Source: Microbacterium sp. Root166 (GTDB lineage: Bacteria > Actinomycetota > Actinomycetes > Actinomycetales > Microbacteriaceae). From it: a stretch of 64,000 bases of DNA. Positions 8,046 through 18,197 of this stretch are shown here, in pieces. The notes under the pieces are model-generated. The model was not told where the DNA came from. It searched no databases and was given only the letters and a program-made list of their open reading frames with translations. A program made the position numbers and the translations under genes. How positions within the stretch are numbered: position 1 is the first letter of the stretch; each line of letters starts with the position of its first letter. The stretch spans positions 266,036 through 330,035 of the forward strand of contig NZ_LMGL01000003.1 in the NCBI RefSeq assembly GCF_001427145.1, in the 5' to 3' direction.

Positions 8046-10346
8046 TCATGGGGTGAGCGCGGCTTCCGCCACCCGCTCGACCGTGCGCTCGGAACGTCCG
8101 GCGTCCACGGTGAAGCGCGCGCTCAGCAGCGCATCGTCGCGTGAGGACGGGCCGACCAGCAGCTCGAACTCCCCGGCCTCGACGACGCGTCGGCCCTCGG
8201 CATCCACGATCGTGCAGTCGGCGACCGCGATCGCCAGCTGAACCGTCGCCGTGGCACCCGGCGCGATGTCCACGACGGTGAAGCCCTTGAGCTCCTTGTC
8301 GGCCCAGCTGACCGACGTCACGCTGTCCCGGATGTACGCCTGAACCACCTCGCGCGCGGGCCGCGAGCCCACGTTGGCGACGGTCACGGTCGCGCGCACG
8401 GTGTCGCCGTCGCCCAGCACCGGATCCTCGATGCGCAGGTCGGAGTACTCGACGCGCGTGTACGACAGACCCTCGCCGAACACGTGGGCGGGGCTCTGCG
8501 TGAGATCGGCGTACCGCGACCCGTGCTGCCCGCGCACCTGGTTGTAGTAGGTCGGCTGCTGGCCGACGTGGCGTGCGAACGAGATCGGCAGCCGGCCGGA
8601 CGGCTCGATGAGCCCGAGCAGCAGTTCGGCGACCGCGCGACCGCCCTCCATACCCGGGCTTGCCGCCCAGACCAGGGCCGCGGCATCCGTCACCGCCTGC
8701 GGGAGCACGAGGGGCTTGGAGGCGAGCAGCACCACGATGAGGGGCGTGCCGGTCGCCGCGAGCGCCTCGAGCAGCGCCTGCTGGCCGCCGAGCAGCTCCA
8801 GGGTCGCCGTCGATCGGCCCTCGCCCACGAGCTCGATCCGGTCGCCCACGACCGCGACGACGTAGTCGGCGGCTTCTGCTGCCGAGACGGCCTCCGCGAT
8901 GAGCGCGGCGTCCGGGGTGACGGGCACGACGATCTGGGGCCGGGGCTGTCCGTCCGGGAAGAAGGCTCCGTCCGGGTCCGCTTCAAGAGCCAGGATCTCG
9001 GCGCCGCGCGCGTGCGTCACCTCCCAGTTCGACGGGGCGTGTGCGCGCAGGCCGTCGAGCACCGTCGTGATGAGCTCGCGCGGCTGGCCGTCGGGGAGCC
9101 AGTCGACCTGGCCGGACGACCCGGCCCAGTCGCCGAGCTGCGTCTGCGCGTCATCGGCGAGCGGGCCGACCACCGCGATGCGGCGGGGCGTCCCGTCGAC
9201 CCCGAGGGGGAGGGTGCCGTCGTTCTGGAGCAGCACGAGCGAGCGGCGCGCGGTCTCGAGGTTGAGCGCGACGTGCTCGGTCCGGCCGATCACCGTCTCG
9301 ATGCGCTCAGTGTCGGGGAGGCGCGGGTTCTCGAACAGCCCGAACTCGAACTTCAGTCGCAGGATGCGCGACACCGCGCGGTCCAGGTCGCCCTCGGCCA
9401 TGAGGCCCCGCTCGATCGCGAGAAGCGCGCCGTGGAAGAAGCCCGGCGTGGTCATGACCATGTCGTTGCCGGCCTTGACCGCGGCGGCGGCGGCGTGCGC
9501 GTAGTCGGGCTGCACCTTCTGCTCCCACACCATGCGGCCGACGTTGTCCCAGTCGGTGATGAGGGTGCCCGTGTACCCCCATTCGCCGCGCAGGACGTCG
9601 TTGAGCAGCCAGTCGTTGACGGTGATCGGAACGCCGTCGGTGGTCTGGTAGCCGAGCATGAACGTCCGGCATCCCTCGCGGGCGACCCGCTCGAACGGCG
9701 GGAGGAACCACGACCGGAGCTTCCGCCGCGAGATGTCGGCCTCGCTCGCGTCACGGCCTCCCTGCGTCTCGGAGTAGCCGGCGAAGTGCTTGGCGGTCGC
9801 GAGGATGGCGTCCGGGTCGTGGAGCCCCCCGCCCTGGTATCCGCGCACCATCGCCGAGGCGAGCTCGCCGATCAGGTACGGGTCCTCGCCGAACGTTTCG
9901 TCGATGCGGCCCCAGCGCAGGTCGCGTGCGATGCACAGGACGGGGGAGAAGGTCCAGTGGATGCCGGTGGCGGACACCTCGGCCGCGCTCGCGCGGGCGA
10001 CCTGCTCGACCAGCTCGGGATCCCAGGTCGCCGCCATGCCGAGCTGCGTCGGGAAGACGGTGCCGCCCTCCCAGAACGCGTGCCCGTGGATGCAGTCCTC
10101 GCCGACGAGGAGCGGGATGCGCAGGCGCGTCTGGAGCGTGAGCTCCCGCGCGCGCAGGACGCGCGCCGGCGACGCGTGCAGGATCGATCCGGCGTGCATC
10201 CGCACGATCTGGTCGTCGAGGTCCTCACGGGCGTCGAGCTGCAGCATCTGCCCGACCTTCTCCTCGAGGGTCATGCGACCGAGCAGGTCGGCGATCCGCT
10301 CCTCGACCGGAAGCGCCGGGTCGAGGTAGGGGGCGTCGTAGGTCAC
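8046..10346 (-). CDS. Glycoside hydrolase family 3 beta-glucosidase
   Basis: Exo-acting enzyme of 766 residues, probably cytoplasmic as there is no signal peptide. Domains: TIM barrel (about 1-310) with RDLRWGRIDETFGEDPYL, the KHFAGY loop, and the nucleophile Asp in LITDWDNVG near residue 262; the alpha/beta sandwich (about 370-560); and a C-terminal fibronectin III-like domain (about 640-730). The start is GTG 10346 with AGGAGA 4 bases upstream; it overlaps the permease stop as GTGA. As last gene of an ABC importer operon it should hydrolyse the imported beta-linked oligosaccharide, for example cellobiose; the exact substrate is inferred. Confidence 0.92.
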   Translation of the reverse strand: MTYDAPYLDPALPVEERIADLLGRMTLEEKVGQMLQLDAREDLDDQIVRMHAGSILHASPARVLRARELTLQTRLRIPLLVGEDCIHGHAFWEGGTVFPTQLGMAATWDPELVEQVARASAAEVSATGIHWTFSPVLCIARDLRWGRIDETFGEDPYLIGELASAMVRGYQGGGLHDPDAILATAKHFAGYSETQGGRDASEADISRRKLRSWFLPPFERVAREGCRTFMLGYQTTDGVPITVNDWLLNDVLRGEWGYTGTLITDWDNVGRMVWEQKVQPDYAHAAAAAVKAGNDMVMTTPGFFHGALLAIERGLMAEGDLDRAVSRILRLKFEFGLFENPRLPDTERIETVIGRTEHVALNLETARRSLVLLQNDGTLPLGVDGTPRRIAVVGPLADDAQTQLGDWAGSSGQVDWLPDGQPRELITTVLDGLRAHAPSNWEVTHARGAEILALEADPDGAFFPDGQPRPQIVVPVTPDAALIAEAVSAAEAADYVVAVVGDRIELVGEGRSTATLELLGGQQALLEALAATGTPLIVVLLASKPLVLPQAVTDAAALVWAASPGMEGGRAVAELLLGLIEPSGRLPISFARHVGQQPTYYNQVRGQHGSRYADLTQSPAHVFGEGLSYTRVEYSDLRIEDPVLGDGDTVRATVTVANVGSRPAREVVQAYIRDSVTSVSWADKELKGFTVVDIAPGATATVQLAIAVADCTIVDAEGRRVVEAGEFELLVGPSSRDDALLSARFTVDAGRSERTVERVAEAALTP

Positions 10347-11407
10347 TGATTCTCCTGTCGGGAGGTCTCGGGCGCGGTGCGGACGGCCGTGACGGTGTCG
10401 TTGATGTTCATGCCCTTCTTCTTGAGGGCGCGCGCTCGCTCGCCCGCGGAGCGCAGGCGGGGGTTGACGTACTCGTCGATGCCGAAGTTGATCAGCGAGA
10501 GGGCGACGCCGATCGCGGCGATGCACAGTCCCGGAGGCACGAACCACCACCACTGGCCCTGGCGGAACGCGCCCTGCGCGCTCGCCCAGTTGAGGATCGT
10601 GCCCCAGTTGTACGTCGTGACCGGGATGATGCCGATGTACGACAGGGTCGTGAGACCGATGATGGCGGCCGTGACCGTGCCCACGAAGCTCGCGGCGATG
10701 AGCGCCATGAGGTTCGGAAGCATCTCGATGCCGATGATGCGGCGCAGCGGCTCGCCGTTGGCGCGGGCGGCGAGGACGAAGTCCCGGCTGCGCAGCGACA
10801 TGGTCTGCGCGCGCAGCACCCGTGCGCCCCAGGCCCAGCCGATGAGGCCCAGGACCCCGGCGACGAGGATGAGCGGCGGATCCTCGAACATCGAGGCCAC
10901 GATGATGATCAGCGGGATGCCGGGGATGACGAGGAACACGTTCGTGAGCGCCGACAGGCCCTCGCTGCGCCACCCGCGCAGGTAGCCCGACATCACCCCG
11001 ACCACGATGGCGAGGAGCGTGGCGATGATCGCGGCGAGGAAGCCCACCACGATGACTCCGCGGGTGCCGTGGATGACCTGGCTCAGCACGTCTTCGCCGA
11101 TGTGGGTCGTGCCCAGCCAGTGCGCCGCCGACGGCGGCTGGAAGCGCGCCGTGTTGTCGACCTTCGTCGGCGAGTACGGGGCGAGCACGTCGGCGAAGAT
11201 CGCGACGAGCACGAAGAAGCCGAGGATCGACAGGCCGGCGACCGACTTCCGGTTCCGGAACATCGCGAATGCCGAGCCGAGCTTCGACCAGAAGCCCGGA
11301 CGCCGGGGCGCGGCAGTGGTCTCGGCGAGGGCCGGGGTGCGCACCGTGGCGGTGGCGGGCGTGTGCGCCGGGCGCTGCGCCGCGGTGTCGTTGACGATGG
11401 TGTCCAT
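10343..11407 (-). CDS. ABC transporter permease, DppC/OppC type
   Basis: Inner-membrane subunit of 354 residues. After a 40-residue soluble N-terminus there is an OppC-type N-terminal helix (KSVAGLSILGFFVLVAIFADVLAPY as a guide, read from about residue 55) and the binding-protein-dependent permease core with the EAA-like loop ARANGEPLRRIIGIEMLPNL. It pairs with the DppB-type permease encoded directly upstream, 2 bases away, and overlaps the GH3 gene by GTGA. In this operon the cargo is probably a beta-glucoside rather than a peptide. Confidence 0.9.
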   Translation of the reverse strand: MDTIVNDTAAQRPAHTPATATVRTPALAETTAAPRRPGFWSKLGSAFAMFRNRKSVAGLSILGFFVLVAIFADVLAPYSPTKVDNTARFQPPSAAHWLGTTHIGEDVLSQVIHGTRGVIVVGFLAAIIATLLAIVVGVMSGYLRGWRSEGLSALTNVFLVIPGIPLIIIVASMFEDPPLILVAGVLGLIGWAWGARVLRAQTMSLRSRDFVLAARANGEPLRRIIGIEMLPNLMALIAASFVGTVTAAIIGLTTLSYIGIIPVTTYNWGTILNWASAQGAFRQGQWWWFVPPGLCIAAIGVALSLINFGIDEYVNPRLRSAGERARALKKKGMNINDTVTAVRTAPETSRQENQ

Positions 11408-11409
11408 GC

Positions 11410-12489
11410 TCAGGCCTCCGTCTGGCGCGTGCGCGGGTCGAGGAATCCGTAGGCGATGTCGGCCAGCAGGTTCGCCAGCAGCACCGAGATCGTGAGCACG
11501 AGGAACACTCCCTGCATCAGGGCGTAGTCCTTGGCGTTGGTGGCGTCCAGCAGCAGCTTCCCGACGCCGGGATAGCTGAACACCACCTCCATCACGATGG
11601 TGCCGCCGACGATGAAGCCGAGCGCCAGCGCGAAGCTCTGGATCTGCGGCAGCACAGCGTTGCGTGCGGCGTAGCGCCACAGCACCCGGTTGTTCGGCAT
11701 GCCCTTCGCCTGGGCGACCGTCACGTAGTCCTCATCGAGCACCGTGAGCATCATGTTGCGCATGCCGAGCATCCAGCCGCCGAGGGAGGCGATGATGATG
11801 GTCGCCGCCGGAAGGAAGCCGTGGTGGACCACTTCTCCCACGAACTCCCACGACCACTCCGGTGCGACTCCGACGCCGTACGCCTTGCCGATGGGGAACC
11901 AGCCCAGCGTCACCGAGAAGATCGAGATGGCGAGCAGGCCGAGCCAGAAGTAGGGGATGGTGCTGAGGAACGTCGTGATCGGGATGAGCGCATCGAGCCG
12001 GCTGCCGCGGCGCCAGCCGACGATCGCGCCGCCGATGGTCCCGATCGCGAACGCGATGAGCGTGGCGAAGCCGACCAGGCCGACGGTCCAGATCAGCGAC
12101 TGGCCGACCACCTCGGTGACCGGACGCATGCCGTGCAGCAGCGAGATCCCCAGGTCGCCGCGGAGCAGAAGGGCCCAATAGTCGAGGTACTGCTGCCACA
12201 GTGACTTGTCGGTGTCGAGGCCCAGCAGGGCGCGCAGCGCCTCCGCGGCCTCGGGCGTGACGTTGCGGTTGCGCGCGAGGTACGCGGACACCGCGTCGCC
12301 CTTCATCAGGCGCGGGAGGAAGAAGTTGATCGTGATCGCGGCCCACAGCGTGAACAGGTAGAACAGGATCCGGTTGCCGAGGAAGCGCCAGGGGATGCGT
12401 GCGCGGACATTGACGGCGCCGGTCGCCGTCGTGCCCGCCTCGATCGCATCGAAGTCCGGGGCCGGCAGCTGGGGGGCGACGGCGCTCAC
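11410..12489 (-). CDS. ABC transporter permease, DppB/OppB type
   Basis: Inner-membrane subunit of 359 residues with about six helices. It shows the OppB-type start (GNRILFYLFTLWAAITINFFLPRL), a large external loop, and the EAA-like cytoplasmic loop (AQAKGMPNNRVLWRYAARNAVLPQ read in part) that docks on the ATPases. Translation starts at GTG 12489, overlapping the ATPase stop as GTGA. Neighbours show that it belongs to a Dpp/Opp-family importer linked to a GH3 enzyme. Confidence 0.9.
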   Translation of the reverse strand: MSAVAPQLPAPDFDAIEAGTTATGAVNVRARIPWRFLGNRILFYLFTLWAAITINFFLPRLMKGDAVSAYLARNRNVTPEAAEALRALLGLDTDKSLWQQYLDYWALLLRGDLGISLLHGMRPVTEVVGQSLIWTVGLVGFATLIAFAIGTIGGAIVGWRRGSRLDALIPITTFLSTIPYFWLGLLAISIFSVTLGWFPIGKAYGVGVAPEWSWEFVGEVVHHGFLPAATIIIASLGGWMLGMRNMMLTVLDEDYVTVAQAKGMPNNRVLWRYAARNAVLPQIQSFALALGFIVGGTIVMEVVFSYPGVGKLLLDATNAKDYALMQGVFLVLTISVLLANLLADIAYGFLDPRTRQTEA

Positions 12490-13295
12490 TTCTCACCTCC
12501 GAGAATGCCGGCTGCGTGAGCGAAGTAGGTGTCCGGATCGGGGGACGCCGCGCGCAGCTCTTGGGTGTACGGGTTCTGGGGACGGAGGATCACGTCGTCG
12601 GCGAGGCCGCGTTCGACCACCCGGCCCTGGTTGAGCACGAGGATCTCGTCGCTGAAGTGGCGGGCGGTGGCGAGGTCGTGCGTGATGTAGAGCACGCCCA
12701 GCCCCTCCTCGCGCTGCAGGTCGGCCAGCAGGTTGAGCACGCCGAGGCGGACCGACACATCGAGCATCGAGACCGGCTCGTCGGCGACGAGCAGCTTCGG
12801 GCGAGAGGCCAGGGCCCGGGCGATCGCCACGCGCTGACGCTGACCGCCGGAGAGCTCGTGCGGACGGCGGTCGATCACCGCATCGGCGTCGAGGCGGACG
12901 CGACTCAGCAGCCGGCGCACTTCGTCCTCGAGCTGGTCCTTGGGAACGACGGCGTCGAGCTCGAGCGGACGCTGAACGGTGTAGCGGATCGAGTGGTACG
13001 GGTTGAGCGACGCGAACGGGTCTTGGAAGACCATGCGCAGCTGCTGACGGTACGCGCGCAGGCCCTTGCCGCGGCGCGGGATGGGCGCCCCGTCGAGACG
13101 CACCTCGCCGCTCGTGGGCGACTCCAGCTGGGTGAGGATCTTGGCGATGGTCGACTTGCCGCTGCCGGACTGTCCGACGAGGCCGATCGTCTGGCCCGAC
13201 CGGAGCGTGAAGCTCACGTCGTCGAGGGCCTTCATCTGGCCCGCCCCGCGCACCGAGTAGATCTTGGTGACGGCGTCGAATTCGAGGACGGTCAT
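12486..13295 (-). CDS. ABC transporter ATP-binding protein, DppF/OppF type
   Basis: Cytoplasmic ATPase of 269 residues. Walker A GQSGSGKST, Q-loop MVFQDPFASLNP, signature ELSGGQRQR, Walker B LLVADEP, and the H-loop ITHDL are all intact. The C-terminal oligopeptide-type tail NPYTQELRAASPDP is present. ATG 13295 overlaps the stop of the partner ATPase gene as ATGA, so the two subunits are translationally coupled, as expected of a heterodimer. Confidence 0.93.
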   Translation of the reverse strand: MTVLEFDAVTKIYSVRGAGQMKALDDVSFTLRSGQTIGLVGQSGSGKSTIAKILTQLESPTSGEVRLDGAPIPRRGKGLRAYRQQLRMVFQDPFASLNPYHSIRYTVQRPLELDAVVPKDQLEDEVRRLLSRVRLDADAVIDRRPHELSGGQRQRVAIARALASRPKLLVADEPVSMLDVSVRLGVLNLLADLQREEGLGVLYITHDLATARHFSDEILVLNQGRVVERGLADDVILRPQNPYTQELRAASPDPDTYFAHAAGILGGEK

Positions 13296-14116
13296 CGGTG
13301 GACCACCCCCCTCTCTCCGGTGAGTCGTGGGAACGAGGCGAGCAGGGTGCGGGTGTAGTCGTCCTGCGGGTCGGTCCAGATGCGCTCCGCGGTGTCGAGC
13401 TCGATGATCTCGCCGTCGCGCATGATCGCGATCCGGTCGCTGATCTCGAGCAGCAGTGGGAGATCGTGGGTGATGAAGATCACCGAGAAGCCGAACTCGT
13501 GGCGAAGGTGCGAGATCTGTCGCAGGATCTCGCGCTGGACGAGCACGTCGAGAGCGGTCGTCGGCTCGTCCATGACCATGAGCTGCGGGCGCAGAGCGAG
13601 GGCCATGGCGATCATGACGCGCTGGCGCATGCCGCCGGACAGCTCGTGCGGGTACGAGCGGTAGCGCTGCGCGCCGACCTTGACGATCTCGAGCAGCTCG
13701 ACGACCGCCTCGCGCCGCTGGGTGCGGGAGAGGTCCGGGCGGTGGACCTCGAAGACGTCCGCCAGCTGAGAGCCGATGGTGGCGACCGGGTTCAGCGAGT
13801 TCATCGCCCCCTGGAAGACCATCGAGATCTTGTCCCAGCGGAAGCGGCGCATCTCCTCGATCCCGAGGGCGTTGATGTCGATGTCCTCGCCGCTCGCGTC
13901 GTGGAAGAGGACCGAGCCGCTCGTGATCACGGCCGGGGGCTTGAGCAGACGCTGGATGCCGTAGGCGAGGGTCGTCTTGCCGCACCCGCTCTCGCCGGCG
14001 AGACCGAGGATCTCACCGCGCTGGAGTTCGAGGGTGACGTTCTTGACCGCCCGCACGGGGGGATCGACGTCGTAGACGATCGAGAAGTCGTCGACGGAGA
14101 GCAGCGAGTCGCTCAT
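13292..14116 (-). CDS. ABC transporter ATP-binding protein, DppD/OppD type
   Basis: Cytoplasmic ATPase of 274 residues. It has Walker A GESGCGKTT, Q-loop MVFQGAMNSLNP, signature ELSGGMRQR, Walker B LMVMDEP and H-loop ITHDLPLLL. The C-terminal segment DDYTRTLLASFPRLTGER fits the Opp family. I chose ATG 14116 because MSDSLLSVDDFSIVY begins the domain; the longer frame start near 14173 would run back through the palindrome. No strong ribosome site precedes it. Confidence 0.92.
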   Translation of the reverse strand: MSDSLLSVDDFSIVYDVDPPVRAVKNVTLELQRGEILGLAGESGCGKTTLAYGIQRLLKPPAVITSGSVLFHDASGEDIDINALGIEEMRRFRWDKISMVFQGAMNSLNPVATIGSQLADVFEVHRPDLSRTQRREAVVELLEIVKVGAQRYRSYPHELSGGMRQRVMIAMALALRPQLMVMDEPTTALDVLVQREILRQISHLRHEFGFSVIFITHDLPLLLEISDRIAIMRDGEIIELDTAERIWTDPQDDYTRTLLASFPRLTGERGVVHR

Positions 14117-14148
14117 CTGTGGTGGTTCGCTTTCAGGAGGACTGACGA

Positions 14149-14186
14149 GCGGGCGGGACGGATGCCGCGGCATCCGTCCCGCCCGC
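14149..14186. terminator. 38-base perfect palindrome between the binding-protein and ATPase genes
   Basis: A perfect inverted repeat (half-site GCGGGCGGGACGGATGCCG) lies in the 76-base gap between the binding-protein stop and the ATPase start. It has no T-tract. In binding-protein operons such hairpins commonly stabilise or partially terminate the message, giving more binding protein than membrane subunits; this role is inferred. Confidence 0.7.
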
Positions 14187-14192
14187 GGTTCG

Positions 14193-15845
14193 TCATTCGG
14201 CGGGCTGCAGTGCGGTCAGGATCTGCACGATCGCGGGCTGCGTCGGGTCGGCCGAGGCGTACTGGTCGTCCTCCGACGGCCATCCGACGTAGTTGCGCGT
14301 GTTGAACTCGCCGAGGAGCGGGTGCGCTCCGAGCGGGATCGCCGGCACGTTCTCGACGAAGGCCGTCTGCATGACCGCGAGGGCGGATGCGCGCTCGTCC
14401 TCGGACGAGGCGTTCGCGTAGGTGTTCAGCGCGTCGGTGACGGCGGGGTCATCGAAGCGGCCGAAGTTGAACTGCGCCTTGTCGTCGACGATCCACTTGG
14501 GGTCCATCGTCGACGTGTACAGGCCGTACGCGTTGCCGGTGTCCTCGAGCCAGTGGATGATCGCCTGGAAGGTGCCTTCCTGGCGTGCGGCATCCCAGCC
14601 GCCCCAGTCGGGCTGGTCGACGTTGACCTCGATGCCGAGGCCCTCCTTCAGCTCTTCGGCGATGAGCGCCTGCTCGGTGTTCCAGTCGCTCCAGCCCGCG
14701 GGGACCGAGATCGAGAACGAGACGGCTTCGCCGTCGGGGTCGACCAGGCTCTCGCCCGACCACGTGTAGCCGGCGTCGGTGAGGATCTGGCGGGCCTTCT
14801 CGACGTCGACGGAGTACTCCTGGCCGGCGTACTCGGGGAGGATCTCGTCCTCGAGCAGAGCGCCGAGGCCGGTCACGCTCCAGACCACCTCGCTGGCGCC
14901 TTCGCGGGCGATGTCGACGTAGGCCTGACGGTCGATGGTCCACGCGAGGGCCTCGCGCAGGGCCGGGTCGTTGAACGGCTTGGTCTGCAGGTTCATGAAC
15001 AGCGTGCCGGCGCCCGCGGTCGGCGAGACGAGGAACTTGTTGTCGGGGTCGGCCGAGAGGTAGCTGTCCTCGATCTGCGGGATGAACGCCTGTGCCCAGT
15101 CGGCCTCGCCCGTCGCGAGCGCGGTGGTCAGGGCGGCGTTGTCGCCGTACGAGACGTAGTGCAGCTCGGGCACCGCCAGGTCGCCACCCCAGTAATCGGG
15201 GTTCGCCGTGAGGGTGACCGACTCCGTCGTCCACGAGTCGAGCACGTACGGACCGGTGCCGACGGCCTGGCCCTCACCGGTCACGGGGTCGGTGTTCGGG
15301 TCCTCGATGTCCTTCCAGATGTGCTCGGGCACGATCTGGAAGTGCAGCACGCGGGACTGCTGCGTGAACTTCGAGCTGTTGAAGTCGATGGTGACGGTGT
15401 TCCCGTCGACGCTCACGCTCTTCAGATCGAGCGCGTTGGTGTCGTTCAGCTTGCCGTCGAGCACCTGGTTGAAGGAGAACGCGATGTCGTCGGCGGTGAA
15501 CTCCTCGCCGTCGCTCCAGGTGACGCCGTCGCGCGCCACGGCCGTGAGCTGCGTGTAGTCCTCGTTCCACTCCACCGACTCGGCCAGCCACGGCGTGGTG
15601 CCGAGGTCGCCCGTCGGGTTGACGAGGGCGAGGGACTCGAAGATGACTTTTCCGTAGGCGTACTTCGAAGCCGACGAGTCGCCCAGGTACGGGTTGTTCG
15701 ACTCGGTGGTGATCGCACCGTCCGGCTTCGCGATCGTGAGCGCCGCACCTTCGGCATTGCCGGAGTTCGAGCCGCCGGCGGTGCAGCCGGTCAGCACGAT
15801 CGCCGAGGCGATGCCGACGGCGACCAGGGAAGACCTAAGCCTCAT
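14193..15845 (-). CDS. ABC transporter substrate-binding lipoprotein (SBP_bac_5 family)
   Basis: Surface lipoprotein of 550 residues that captures the substrate for the importer. The signal peptide MRLRSSLVAVGIASAIVL ends in the lipobox LTGC (Cys 21), followed by a Gly/Ser linker. The body shows family-5 hallmarks: TPWLAESVEWNEDYT, the TADDIAFSFNQVL segment, and TGPYVLDSW. Start ATG 15845 has AAGGAG 6 bases upstream; the longer frame would bury the signal peptide. This family binds peptides but also oligosaccharides; the GH3 enzyme in the operon favours a beta-glucoside. Confidence 0.93.
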   Translation of the reverse strand: MRLRSSLVAVGIASAIVLTGCTAGGSNSGNAEGAALTIAKPDGAITTESNNPYLGDSSASKYAYGKVIFESLALVNPTGDLGTTPWLAESVEWNEDYTQLTAVARDGVTWSDGEEFTADDIAFSFNQVLDGKLNDTNALDLKSVSVDGNTVTIDFNSSKFTQQSRVLHFQIVPEHIWKDIEDPNTDPVTGEGQAVGTGPYVLDSWTTESVTLTANPDYWGGDLAVPELHYVSYGDNAALTTALATGEADWAQAFIPQIEDSYLSADPDNKFLVSPTAGAGTLFMNLQTKPFNDPALREALAWTIDRQAYVDIAREGASEVVWSVTGLGALLEDEILPEYAGQEYSVDVEKARQILTDAGYTWSGESLVDPDGEAVSFSISVPAGWSDWNTEQALIAEELKEGLGIEVNVDQPDWGGWDAARQEGTFQAIIHWLEDTGNAYGLYTSTMDPKWIVDDKAQFNFGRFDDPAVTDALNTYANASSEDERASALAVMQTAFVENVPAIPLGAHPLLGEFNTRNYVGWPSEDDQYASADPTQPAIVQILTALQPAE

Positions 15846-15919
15846 TGCTTCTCCTTCGTGATGTGACGTCGGCGTACTCACGTGAGTCACCACAACGTCG
15901 TGGGGGTGATTGCGGAGTT

Positions 15920-15949
15920 ACCTTACAAGCTAGTAAGTAAGTATTGCAA
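15920..15949 (-). promoter_or_regulatory. Promoter and operator-like repeat of the ABC/GH3 operon
   Basis: On the minus strand TTGCAA (-35, 15944-15949) is followed after 18 bases by TAAGGT (-10, 15920-15925). An inverted repeat CTTAC-aagcta-GTAAG (15922-15937) within an A/T-rich patch overlaps the spacer and the -10 box. It is a likely binding site for the divergent TetR regulator. Confidence 0.6.
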
Positions 15950-16023
15950 CCGAGTCCTGCCGCGACCGTGTCCGGCTCGTGCGTAGACTCTGATCCGCCG
16001 TACGAGTGAGGGGGCGCAAGCCA

Positions 16024-16653
16024 GTGACCGAGCAGCGCAGACAGCCGCGTTCGCGACCCGAGACTCTCGCGCGCCGGCGCGACATCCTCGATGCCGCGTC
16101 CGAGATATTCGGGGCCAGAGGATTCACCGGCGGCACGCTCCAGGAGATCGCCGACCAGGTCGGCATGACCCACGCAGGGATTCTGCATCACTTCGGATCC
16201 AAGGATGCGCTGCTGCTCGAAGTGCTCAAGCATCGTGATGAAACCGATGTGGCAGACCTCGAGGAGAAGCACATCCCCGACGGCATGGACCTGTTCCGCC
16301 ACCTCGTGCGCACCGCGTTCGCGAACGCCGAGCGACCGGGCATCGTGCAGGCCTACGCCGTGCTCTCGGCCGAGTCCGTGACTCACGACCACCCGGGCCG
16401 CGACTTCTTCCAGAAGCGGTACGAGACCCTGCGGGGCGAAGTCGCGCACGCCTTCGCCGTCGCGTGCGCCGAGCGCGGCATCCGAGAGCCCGAGACGGTG
16501 GCATATGCCTCGACGAGCATCCTCGCCGTCATGGACGGGCTGCAGGTGCAGTGGCTGCTCGACCCGACCGCGCTCGACCTCGGACGCGCGTCCGAGTTCG
16601 CGATCGAGGCGATCGTCACCTCGGTGCTCGAGCCCTCGCCTTCACCGCTCTGA
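16024..16653 (+). CDS. TetR-family regulator of the oligosaccharide operon
   Basis: Regulator of 209 residues. The helix-turn-helix (ARRRDILDAASEIFGARGFT, then LQEIADQVGMTHAGILHHFG) is a clear TetR type; the C-terminal domain binds an unknown ligand. It is divergent from the binding-protein operon, with the operator-like repeat between them, so it probably represses that operon until the sugar arrives. I chose GTG 16024, preceded by GAGGGG; GTG 16006 in the same frame is an alternative without a ribosome site. Confidence 0.9.
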   Translation: MTEQRRQPRSRPETLARRRDILDAASEIFGARGFTGGTLQEIADQVGMTHAGILHHFGSKDALLLEVLKHRDETDVADLEEKHIPDGMDLFRHLVRTAFANAERPGIVQAYAVLSAESVTHDHPGRDFFQKRYETLRGEVAHAFAVACAERGIREPETVAYASTSILAVMDGLQVQWLLDPTALDLGRASEFAIEAIVTSVLEPSPSPL

Positions 16654-16679
16654 GCCCGGCGTCAGACTGACGAAACGCG

Positions 16680-17801
<1,122 letters not shown>

Positions 17802-17879
17802 CTAGAGTCGCGGCCGCCGGTGCCCCCTGCCGCGTGACGCGTCATGACGCGTCACCTTGACCCGGCGTACACATCGCGT

Positions 17880-17971
17880 TCGACAGGAGAACCGCGCTTC
17901 TACAGGAGGATGCCGCGGCCGATGTCCTGTGGAAGCCCCGTTCTCCTGTGCAACGCGGGCTCCTCCCCGCG
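17880..17971. repeat. REP-like palindromic element, copy 1
   Basis: First of two direct 92-base copies that differ at only 4 positions. Inside is an imperfect hairpin: 25-base arms at 17883-17907 and 17925-17949 match at 22 of 25 positions around a centre GCCGCGGC. A second small hairpin, CGCGGG-ctcctc-CCCGCG, follows at the end. It lies between serC and a DUF559 gene, with a diverged third copy beyond that gene. Confidence 0.9.
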
Positions 17972-18030
17972 TGGCGCGTGCCTGCGTGCCCGGACGCCCG
18001 GGACGCGCGCGGCACCGCCGCCCTCGGCGC

Positions 18031-18122
18031 TCGACAGGAGAATCGCGCTTCTACAGGAGGATGCCGCGGCGGATGTCCTGTGGAAGCTCCGTCCTCCTGT
18101 GCAACGCGGGCTCCTCCCCGCG
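18031..18122. repeat. REP-like palindromic element, copy 2
   Basis: Second 92-base copy in the same orientation, 88 of 92 bases identical to the copy at 17880-17971. It starts 60 bases after copy 1 ends and about 75 bases before the start of the DUF559 gene. Same long hairpin plus short hairpin structure. Confidence 0.9.
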
Positions 18123-18197
18123 GGGTGATGCCTCCGCGTTGTCCAGCGACCCGCGAACACCGTGCGTGGGGAGCACGAGAAGCCCGAGCATTGCTGC

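Noticed and set aside
17880..18122. Possible CRISPR array from two repeats
   Set aside because: Only two 92-base units with 60 bases between and strong internal hairpins; no third regular unit, no cas genes.
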